From contig JAUIKI010000124.1 of assembly GCA_030430875.1 (NCBI GenBank), positions 1 through 5,118 on the forward strand: DNA of 5,118 nucleotides, given 5' to 3'. Below are positions 1 to 5,118 of this stretch, piece by piece (position 1 is the first letter of the stretch; the number at the start of each line of letters is the position of its first letter). The notes under the pieces are model-generated. The model ran no database searches. It worked only from the letters and a program-made list of their open reading frames with translations, and was not told where the DNA came from. The position numbers and the translations under genes were made by a program. Source of the stretch: Gammaproteobacteria bacterium. GTDB taxonomy: Bacteria; Pseudomonadota; Gammaproteobacteria; Pseudomonadales; JAUIKI01.

Positions 1-54
1 AGTGACTTCATGGAATGATACCATTCCATTGATGTTCATTGAGCAAAACCGCTC

Positions 55-86
55 AAAAACCTCGTGGCGCGCCACGAGGTTTTTTT
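55..86 (+). terminator. Strong palindromic rho-independent terminator, possibly bidirectional
   Basis: Bases 55-84 form a perfect 30-bp palindrome with a GC-rich core (CTCGTGGCG at 61-69, CGCCACGAG at 70-78). An A-run flanks it on the left (55-59) and a run of seven T lies at 80-86. In RNA this folds into a long hairpin followed by U residues in the + direction. The A-run becomes a U-run on the other strand, so it can also stop leftward transcription. It probably ends a gene to the left of the window, and it may also catch read-through from pepA, which has no good terminator right after its stop. The structure is seen directly; which transcripts it serves is inference. Confidence 0.9.
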
Positions 87-399
87 GATCACTCACATAC
101 ACCTGCACCATTATCTTGTAATTTTTCACCCCCATCAAAATCAACTTGCGTCATTGGAGTCATAACCTAACACTGTCTGAAAGCCTCTAATCATACCATT
201 AGAGTTGTATAGATAACTACTTGCTTATGGTTTGATGTCAAAAAGGAGTTATTGTATCACTGCTGTGCTTGAGAATTTGTCTTTTATCGAGAAGGTATTA
301 TGTTGCATATGAGTGACGCGTTTTTAACGCCACTTGTGTAGAGCTAGAAGGTTATGTTTTGGTTGGATGAGTGATTGGTTGTTTTTGTTTTCTAGGTGA
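87..399. other. Non-coding stretch left of pepA, with a small hairpin and weak promoter-like motifs
   Basis: No convincing gene is seen on either strand. A hairpin with 7-bp arms lies at 185-191 and 198-204 (CTCTAAT, ATTAGAG, 6-nt loop). A weak sigma70-like pair is TTGATG at 232-237 and TATCAC at 255-260, spaced 17 bp, each matching consensus at four of six positions. Two minimal reading frames follow purine-rich AGAAGG motifs: a 13-codon frame at 300-341 and a 6-codon frame at 354-374. They are too short to call as genes. The holC gene that follows pepA in E. coli and many relatives is absent here. Confidence 0.5.
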
Positions 400-440
400 G
401 CCATCCACGAGCTGTTTGTTTGCTCTTGGATGGCGTTTTT
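400..440 (+). terminator. Terminator-like hairpin on the + strand with no gene in front of it
   Basis: GCCATCCACGAGC at 400-412 and GCTCTTGGATGGC at 422-434 pair over 13 bp with one internal mismatch around a 9-nt loop. G and five T (435-440) follow directly. The U-tract is on the right side only, so it works best for rightward transcription, towards the 3' end of pepA. In the leftward (pepA) direction the stem is followed by a mixed sequence with no U-run. It may shield pepA from opposing transcription, end a small RNA from 260-440, or be left from a lost gene. Confidence 0.7.
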
Positions 441-467
441 CGTGCAGTTTTATGGCTAGTTACAATG

Positions 468-1949
468 TTAATCTGCTTGATTAATTAAATATTGTGTTAA
501 CAGTGGAACTGGTCGTCCAGTTGAGCCTTTTTGACTGCCAGTTATCCATGCGGTGCCAGCAATGTCTAAGTGTGCCCAAGGATAATTTTGAGTGAATCGT
601 GATAAAAAGCATGCGGCAGTAATCGTGCCGCCTGCTCGACCCCCAATGTTGGCGATGTCAGCAAAATTACTATCAAGCAATTCTTGATAGTCATCCCAGA
701 TAGGTAGTTCCCACACTCGGTCATGACTGGTGTCAGCAGCTTCTTTTATTTGATCAACAAGCTCAGGATTGTTTCCCATTACTCCGCTTGGTGTATTTCC
801 CAGTGCGATGACACAGGCTCCAGGTAGTGTTGCAATATCAATGACAGTTTTGGGTTTGAAGCGCTCCGCATAAGTTAGCGAATCACATAAGACAAGTCGA
901 CCTTCTGCATCTGTGTTTAAAATCTCGACAGTCTTTCCTGACATTGTAGTGACGATATCGCCTGGTTTAGTTGCTGCGCCACTTGGCATGTTTTCAGCAC
1001 AAGCCAGAATTCCTACAATATTAATGTTTAGTTTTAATGTCGCAGCAGCAAATAGAGTTCCGATCACGCTAGCAGAACCTGACATATCATATTTCATTTG
1101 ATCCATTTCAGGCGCAGGCTTTAAGCTTATGCCACCAGTGTCAAATGTAACTCCTTTTCCAACTAATACATAAGGACTGTCGGTTTTTTTGCCGCCTTGG
1201 TAGTTGATTACGATGAGACGTCCAGGCTGAGAGCTGCCTGCGCTGACAGCTAAGAATGCACCCATACCTAACTTTTTCATGGCTTTTTCATCCAAGCTAG
1301 ATGTGGTGATGGCTGAAAATTGTGCGGCAAGTTTGCTGGCTTCTTTGAGTAAATAATCTGGTGTGCAGATGTTTCCAGGTAAATTTGCTAGATCTCTACT
1401 GATTTTCATGCCGTCAGCTATTGCTTTAGCTTCATTAACAGCTTTTTTGGCGGCTTTTTCATCGTCAGCATTCACAGCAAGCGTCAACGTTTTTATGGCG
1501 AAATCTGGTTTTTTTGAGCTTTTGCACTCGTTGAATTGATACAAGCCATTGAGTATTTTTTCAACTAACTGGCGAGCTTTCCAATGGGTATCTTTATTTT
1601 CAATGGCGAGCTCTGTTAAGCATAGCGTTGCATCAGTAATATTTGATGTCTGCAGCTGTGTGATAACGGTTTGTATTAGTTTTTGAAATGCTAAGACCGA
1701 AATAGGCTCTTCATCACAACCAATTAATAATGCGCGCTTAATTGTTGGATGATTTAATTCGGGAAGCAGGAGAGTTTGTTGTGCCTTTTTTGGAGTGTCA
1801 CCACGATTGATGAGTTTTTTTAATTGACCTTTGCATGCTTTGTTGACATGTTCACCAGTTGCAGATAACTTGCCATTGGGAAAAATGGGCAAAATCAGAC
1901 ATTCTGATTTATGAGTGGACAGATCAACTACTTTAGTAACAAATTTCAT
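468..1949 (-). CDS. pepA: Leucyl aminopeptidase (cytosol aminopeptidase, peptidase family M17)
   Basis: This 493-residue protein removes N-terminal residues, preferentially leucine, from peptides in the cytosol; the family forms hexamers with two metal ions per active site. E. coli PepA has about 503 residues. The less conserved N-terminal domain spans about 1-160 and the catalytic domain about 170-493. The family signature NTDAEGRL is at 345-352. Expected metal ligands are K265, D270, D288, D347 and E349, and catalytic residues K277 and R351, all at one constant offset from bovine lens LAP, so the enzyme should be active. The ATG start has AAGGAG 5 nt upstream (1955-1960). It is divergent from lptF, as in relatives, and has no holC behind it. 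In E. coli PepA also binds DNA (Xer recombination at cer, carAB control); whether that holds here cannot be seen. Confidence 0.97.
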   Translation of the reverse strand: MKFVTKVVDLSTHKSECLILPIFPNGKLSATGEHVNKACKGQLKKLINRGDTPKKAQQTLLLPELNHPTIKRALLIGCDEEPISVLAFQKLIQTVITQLQTSNITDATLCLTELAIENKDTHWKARQLVEKILNGLYQFNECKSSKKPDFAIKTLTLAVNADDEKAAKKAVNEAKAIADGMKISRDLANLPGNICTPDYLLKEASKLAAQFSAITTSSLDEKAMKKLGMGAFLAVSAGSSQPGRLIVINYQGGKKTDSPYVLVGKGVTFDTGGISLKPAPEMDQMKYDMSGSASVIGTLFAAATLKLNINIVGILACAENMPSGAATKPGDIVTTMSGKTVEILNTDAEGRLVLCDSLTYAERFKPKTVIDIATLPGACVIALGNTPSGVMGNNPELVDQIKEAADTSHDRVWELPIWDDYQELLDSNFADIANIGGRAGGTITAACFLSRFTQNYPWAHLDIAGTAWITGSQKGSTGRPVPLLTQYLINQAD

Positions 1950-1960
1950 TTGGTCTCCTT

Positions 1961-1983
1961 GTTTATTTGTTGCGCAAATAAAC
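1961..1983 (-). promoter_or_regulatory. Hairpin in the pepA leader, next to its ribosome binding site
   Basis: Read on the - strand, GTTTATTTG (1983-1975) and CAAATAAAC (1969-1961) form a perfect 9-bp inverted repeat around a 5-nt loop. The pepA Shine-Dalgarno AAGGAG (1960-1955) begins at the very next base. The centre also holds the 8-bp palindrome TTGCGCAA (1970-1977). The repeat is visible directly. It could be an RNA element limiting ribosome access, or a DNA operator. The stem is AU-rich and only moderately stable. Confidence 0.55.
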
Positions 1984-2020
1984 TGAGGTTCTTGCAGTAG
2001 GCTGTAACGATAAAAAATGG

Positions 2021-2048
2021 TTTAAAAAGCGTCATATTTTTGTAGCAA
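2021..2048 (-). promoter_or_regulatory. Weak candidate pepA promoter
   Basis: On the - strand, TTGCTA (2048-2043) and TTTAAA (2026-2021) are spaced by 16 bp and each match the sigma70 consensus at four of six positions. Transcription from here would begin near 2014 and give a leader of about 65 nt containing the hairpin at 1961-1983. The region is AT-rich, so such matches arise easily by chance. Confidence 0.25.
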
Positions 2049-2084
2049 AACTGGCGGTATAGCTACCTATCACCGGTGTTTTGC
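2045..2084. repeat. Interrupted 40-nt inverted repeat in the divergent pepA-lptF region
   Basis: The outer arms GCAAAAC (2045-2051) and GTTTTGC (2078-2084) are exact reverse complements. Inside lie a second arm pair, CTGG (2051-2054) with CCGG (2073-2076, one G-U pair), and a small GGTA/TACC hairpin (2056-2059, 2064-2067). An 8-bp palindrome CACCGGTG sits at 2071-2078. No T-run follows on either side, so it is not a standard terminator. It may be an operator between the divergent promoters or a folded leader; the sequence does not decide. Confidence 0.4.
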
Positions 2085-2149
2085 GTCTTGAGCTGACACT
2101 TTCTCTTCCTTTTTCTTTCGTTGTCCTTTACTGCAAAGGTCTCAGATTA

Positions 2150-2176
2150 GCGTAAAAGGTTGATTTTAGTTTACGC
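2150..2176. repeat. Inverted repeat GCGTAAA-N13-TTTACGC upstream of lptF
   Basis: Two exact 7-bp arms (2150-2156 and 2170-2176) are separated by 13 bp, placing their centres 20 bp apart, about two turns of the helix. It lies 28 bp before the lptF ATG. This is the layout expected for a dimeric repressor site, but could also be a leader hairpin. No matching regulator can be named. Confidence 0.4.
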
Positions 2177-2204
2177 GAAAAAATTAATTTTACTAGTGGA
2201 GAGG

Positions 2205-3296
2205 ATGGCAATATCGTTGGTTATTTCTCATTATATTAACCGTCAATTGATGGTTGCAGTATCAGCGGTGACGAGTGTGTTATTGTTGATCATAGTCGGT
2301 GGACGCTTTATTAAATATCTTGCCGAAGCAGCAACGGGTAAAATTGCTGTGGATGCCTTGTTTGCAATTCTGCTATTTCGTTTGCCAGGATTTTTGGAAT
2401 TACTATTGCCATTGGGCTTTTTTTTAAGTGTATTGTTGGTTTACGGTCGGATGCATTTAGACAGTGAGATGGTTGTTTTAAGTGGTTCGGGGATTAGTCC
2501 AAAGCGGTTGTTGGCAATGACGCTCGGTTTCTCACTAAGTATTGCAGCCATTGTTGCTATGTTTTCCCTGCTAATTAGTCCAATTGGTATGGGAAAAGCA
2601 GAAGAGTTGATCGCCAAACAAAAATATTTAGCACAGTTTACCTTGTTGGTTCCTGGGCGATTTCAAATGTTGCAAGATGATCGTGTGGTTTACATGCAGT
2701 CCTTTGCGGATGATGGACGAACCATGCAACATATTTTTATCGCAGATCAACAAGCTGAAAAAAACACTACCACAGGTAAAAATCGTGAGCGCCAAATAGC
2801 AATTTGGGCGGATAAAGGCTATCAACAAACCAATAAATCAACGGGCCATCGAGAATTGATTTTAGAAGATGGGCGGCGCTATTTGGGAACACCTGGCGAT
2901 TATGATTATCAAGTGGTTGAGTTTGAGCAGCTTGTTGTTACGTTGAAAGACAAAACAGTGATTCGGCGTAATAAGCGTGAAGCACTCTCCATGATTGAGT
3001 TATACAAATCGGGGGAGCTTGCAGATTGGGTGGAAATTCAATGGCGGTTTTCTGTTATTATTTCAGTGTTTGTAGTTGCCTGTCTTGCCGTTCCGCTGAG
3101 TCGAGTGAATCCCCGTCAAGGTCGTTTTGTATTTATTATTCCAGCAATTTTATTATATATGTCGTATTTAGCTTTATTAATTTATGTCCGTGAAGCGCTA
3201 GAAGATGAAGAGATTCCGCTTTATTTAGGCTTTTGGTGGGTGCATTTGCTGTTTTTAGTGATTGCGTGGTTTGCTTTTCGCCTAAAGCATCGATAA
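2205..3296 (+). CDS. lptF: LPS export ABC transporter permease LptF
   Basis: LptF is one of the two inner-membrane permease subunits of LptB2FG, which uses ATP to extract LPS and pass it to LptC. From the ATG it has 363 residues (E. coli 366). Hydrophobic segments are near 15-33, 52-80, 103-125, 281-299, 307-327 and 340-360. A hydrophilic periplasmic domain, the beta-jellyroll of the family, fills about 126-275. The cytoplasmic coupling-helix region reads DSEMVVLSGSG (86-96) with the conserved glutamate E88. VPLSRVNPRQGR (296-307) matches E. coli closely. Start: ATG at 2205 has GGAGAGG directly against it, which is tight. A TTG at 2217 would give MVISHYI, aligning best with the family N-terminus. 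A frame from TTG 2160 adds 15 residues and runs through an inverted repeat, so it is unlikely. lptG follows 10 nt later. Confidence 0.95.
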   Translation: MAISLVISHYINRQLMVAVSAVTSVLLLIIVGGRFIKYLAEAATGKIAVDALFAILLFRLPGFLELLLPLGFFLSVLLVYGRMHLDSEMVVLSGSGISPKRLLAMTLGFSLSIAAIVAMFSLLISPIGMGKAEELIAKQKYLAQFTLLVPGRFQMLQDDRVVYMQSFADDGRTMQHIFIADQQAEKNTTTGKNRERQIAIWADKGYQQTNKSTGHRELILEDGRRYLGTPGDYDYQVVEFEQLVVTLKDKTVIRRNKREALSMIELYKSGELADWVEIQWRFSVIISVFVVACLAVPLSRVNPRQGRFVFIIPAILLYMSYLALLIYVREALEDEEIPLYLGFWWVHLLFLVIAWFAFRLKHR

Positions 3297-3306
3297 TTTT
3301 AAGTCT

Positions 3307-4362
3307 ATGAAACGAATCAGCCGATATCTACAAAAATTTGTTTGGCAAGCCATTGGTTTTGTCCTGTTGTTAATTATTGGCCTTGATGTGCTGTTTTCAT
3401 TGGTTGATGAACTACAAGATTTGGAAAATGACTATCAGGCTCTTCAGGCCTTGCAATATGTCATTGCGACTATTCCAAAGCGTATTTACGAGTTTATTCC
3501 CTATGCCGTACTTTTGGGTGCGACGTTTGCGTTGGGTCGTTTAGCAAATCAGCAAGAGCTGGTCGTCATGCGAGCTTCAGGTTTGTCTGTTTTTGCCATT
3601 CTAGGCGCAGTATTAAAACCAGTAGCAATACTGGCAGTTGTTGGCTTCCTGTTGGGTGATTGGGTTGTTCCAGCTGTGCAGCCGCATGCAGAAACAACAC
3701 GTTTGATTGCCAAGGGAGATTGGGCGAAAATCTCGACACGTGGTCACTGGCATCGAGATCAAAACCAATTTGTGCACGTCAATGCCATTGGTGCACAAAA
3801 TGAGTTGTATGGCGTCACTCTTTATAAGTTGAATGAAAATAATCAGTTGGTTTCAGCCAGACAGGCTAAGAAGGCAACCTATCAGTCTGGAAAATGGCAA
3901 TTGGATTCTGTTGTTGTCACTGAAATTAGCAGGCAAAAAACATCAGTTTTCCTGCATGATCATGAAAGCTGGGAAACCAGTCTTGACCCTGATTTATTGA
4001 AGATATTGTTGGCTGATCCAAGCAACCTTCCTAGTTTTCAGTTGTGGCAATACCAGCAATTTTTAACCCAGCAAGACTTGCAGTCGTCTGCTTATACACT
4101 AGCTTTTTGGCACAAGCTGTTTCAGCCACTCGCGATTATGTCACTGTTGCTGTTGGCAGTTACCATGGTGTTTGGTTCTGTCCGGTCAGTCACCATGGGT
4201 GCTCGGGTTTTTTTCGGTGTGCTGATTGGCTTGAGCTTTAAATACCTTCAGGACTTATTGGCGCCAGCAAGCTTGGTTTTTGGGTTGTCACCGATTGTCT
4301 CAGCTTTGTTGCCAATTGCGTTGGTTGCATTGCTCGCTTTTTGGAAACTAAAGCGAGTATAA
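3307..4362 (+). CDS. lptG: LPS export ABC transporter permease LptG
   Basis: LptG is the partner permease of LptF in LptB2FG; together they form the membrane cavity that holds LPS. It has 351 residues (E. coli 360). Hydrophobic segments are near 12-33, 61-78, 94-121, 268-289, 299-313 and 323-346, with the periplasmic beta-jellyroll domain at about 125-260. The coupling-helix stretch QQELVVMRASG (82-92) keeps the conserved glutamate E84. The strongest family block is at 269-300 (HKLFQPLAIM, then FGSVRSVTMGARV), very close to E. coli. The start aligns with the family N-terminus (SRYLQKF). Its Shine-Dalgarno is poor (only AAG before the ATG) and the gene begins 10 nt after the lptF stop, so translation coupled to lptF is likely. 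By ungapped alignment, the position of E. coli LptG K34 is serine (S31). Confidence 0.97.
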   Translation: MKRISRYLQKFVWQAIGFVLLLIIGLDVLFSLVDELQDLENDYQALQALQYVIATIPKRIYEFIPYAVLLGATFALGRLANQQELVVMRASGLSVFAILGAVLKPVAILAVVGFLLGDWVVPAVQPHAETTRLIAKGDWAKISTRGHWHRDQNQFVHVNAIGAQNELYGVTLYKLNENNQLVSARQAKKATYQSGKWQLDSVVVTEISRQKTSVFLHDHESWETSLDPDLLKILLADPSNLPSFQLWQYQQFLTQQDLQSSAYTLAFWHKLFQPLAIMSLLLLAVTMVFGSVRSVTMGARVFFGVLIGLSFKYLQDLLAPASLVFGLSPIVSALLPIALVALLAFWKLKRV

Positions 4363-4598
4363 GACCTTGTTCTCGTTATATTTCCTTTAAAATCAATAGG
4401 ATGTGATGGGTTGGTGGCAGTCCGCGATCATTGGGCACAATGTATGAACACACTTTATGTGCTGCAGGCCATGGCCTATAAGTTTTGTACAGCCTCTTTT
4501 TAGTGATTGTTCAGAGAAAGAGTTACTTCTTCACATTTTGCGCAAATCTTTCATGTTTACTGCTCTCCAAGTTAACTTTTAATTTTGGGAGATTTACC
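4363..4598. other. Intergenic region between lptG and the repeat-protein gene
   Basis: No gene is seen. A 12-bp palindrome AGGCCATGGCCT (4466-4477) lies between short complementary arms GCTG (4461-4464) and CAGC (4490-4493). CTC and five T (4497-4501) follow, so this may be a weak terminator for lptFG. TATAAG (4477-4482) resembles a -10 box, with a poor -35 (TTTATG, 4454-4459). The 10-bp palindrome TTTGCGCAAA is at 4537-4546. None of these is strong. The separation and the separate ribosome binding site suggest the next gene is its own transcription unit. Confidence 0.45.
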
Positions 4599-5118
4599 AT
4601 GAATAAACAGCAAAAATTAAGTCTTTTGGGAGCAGTCTCTGCCTGGGTGTTGGGTTTGAGCTCCATGCAAGCTACAGCATGTGATTTAGTTGATCTTAAC
4701 TATACCTGCAGTGTTAAAGGCGCTTCAGGGATTAGCAGTGTCATATCTGGAATCATGGTAAATGTGACCAATTCGGGTTCAATTGAAGAAAATGCTAATG
4801 AGGCTATTTCTTTGAATAGCAATGATGGTATTTATAAAGTGAACAACGATGGCACTATCTCTTCCCAGAACAACGATGCGATTAGCATATTTGGCAGTGA
4901 TAGGTTTGAATTGGATAACAACGGAGCAATCAGTGGATTCGCTGTTGGAGTTCGTGTCAATCAAGTTGGTGTTATTTTTATTGAAAATGATATTGGATCC
5001 AGTATTTCTGGTTCTGATGCAATAGCTCAAGGTATTTCTATCACAGACGCTAATCTAATAACAATTATTAATGAGGGTAAAGTTAATGGCGGCAGCGGAA
5101 TTGTGCTTGCTGATGTTG
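4599..5118 (+). CDS. Secreted repeat protein, probable autotransporter/adhesin N-terminus (cut by the window end)
   Basis: The first 173 codons are open to the window end. ATG at 4599 has GGGAG (4587-4591) 7 nt upstream. Residues 1-27 form a signal peptide: charged start (K3, K6), hydrophobic stretch 8-23, cleavage likely after ATA at 25-27. The residue after it is cysteine (C28), but alanine at -3 makes a lipobox poor; C28 and C37 could form a disulfide. The rest is rich in N, G, S, I and V, with repeats of the form N-x-G-x-I then a hydrophobic strand: around G60, G85, G109, a degenerate copy near G133, and G160. Spacing is 24-27 residues, typical of beta-helix rungs in autotransporter passengers and filamentous adhesins. 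Exact function and secretion route are not identifiable; a C-terminal beta-barrel, if present, lies beyond the window. Confidence 0.85.
   Translation, partial: MNKQQKLSLLGAVSAWVLGLSSMQATACDLVDLNYTCSVKGASGISSVISGIMVNVTNSGSIEENANEAISLNSNDGIYKVNNDGTISSQNNDAISIFGSDRFELDNNGAISGFAVGVRVNQVGVIFIENDIGSSISGSDAIAQGISITDANLITIINEGKVNGGSGIVLADV

Noticed and set aside
300..341. 13-codon frame behind GAGAAGG as a leader peptide gene
   Set aside because: It is very short, with no attenuator codon run and no downstream gene on the same strand; kept only as part of the small-RNA observation.
913..1101. 62-codon open frame on the + strand inside pepA
   Set aside because: It lies fully antisense to the conserved catalytic domain of pepA, with no recognisable product; a shadow frame.
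2160..2204. N-terminal extension of LptF from TTG 2160
   Set aside because: It adds 15 residues not found in the family, lacks a good Shine-Dalgarno, and runs through the inverted repeat at 2150-2176.
2628..2828. 66-codon open frame on the - strand inside lptF
   Set aside because: It lies antisense to the lptF periplasmic domain and has no family features; a shadow frame.
3613..3798. 61-codon open frame on the - strand inside lptG
   Set aside because: It lies antisense to lptG and encodes a cysteine-rich sequence with no recognisable features; a shadow frame.
4044..4241. 65-codon open frame on the + strand overlapping lptG
   Set aside because: It is out of frame within the best conserved part of lptG, so the lptG frame is the real one.
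4674..4682. Lipoprotein signal (cysteine at residue 28 right after the hydrophobic segment)
   Set aside because: The residues before the cysteine are A-T-A; a lipobox normally needs leucine or a similar residue at -3, so ordinary signal peptidase cleavage after ATA fits better.
4779..5030. 83-codon open frame on the - strand
   Set aside because: It is antisense to the signal-peptide-bearing repeat protein, which has a good ribosome binding site and repeat pattern; the - strand frame has neither.

Overview
The window looks like chromosomal DNA of a Gram-negative gammaproteobacterium with moderately low GC (roughly 40% by eye). The main evidence is the pair of complete lipopolysaccharide-export permease genes, lptF and lptG, which sit divergently from the leucyl aminopeptidase gene pepA. 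This is a conserved gammaproteobacterial arrangement, seen for example in E. coli. The genus cannot be fixed from the sequence. The LptF and LptG proteins are clear family members but are well diverged from E. coli.

Layout: 1-467 is non-coding as far as can be seen. It holds a strong palindromic terminator (55-86), several smaller hairpins, and a second terminator-like hairpin on the + strand (400-440) with no recognisable gene in front of it. pepA fills 468-1949 on the - strand with all its metal-binding and catalytic residues. The 255-bp divergent region 1950-2204 carries three separate inverted repeats, one of which directly abuts the pepA ribosome binding site. lptF (2205-3296, + strand) and lptG (3307-4362) follow, 10 nt apart and almost certainly co-transcribed. 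After a 236-bp intergenic stretch, a secreted repeat protein begins at 4599 and runs off the window end. Only its first 173 residues are present.

How the genes work together: LptF and LptG form the transmembrane part of the LptB2FG ABC transporter, which extracts LPS from the inner membrane and feeds it to the LptC-LptA-LptD/E bridge. LptB is not in the window. PepA is a cytosolic aminopeptidase whose E. coli homologue also binds DNA; it is linked to lptFG by position, not by pathway. The 3' gene encodes an exported protein with a signal peptide and regularly spaced N-x-G-x-I type repeats. This fits the start of a beta-helical autotransporter or adhesin, but the diagnostic C-terminus is outside the window.

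No clearly new system is visible. The most interesting points are the truncated repeat protein, the hairpin next to the pepA Shine-Dalgarno, and the orphan terminator that could end a small RNA.
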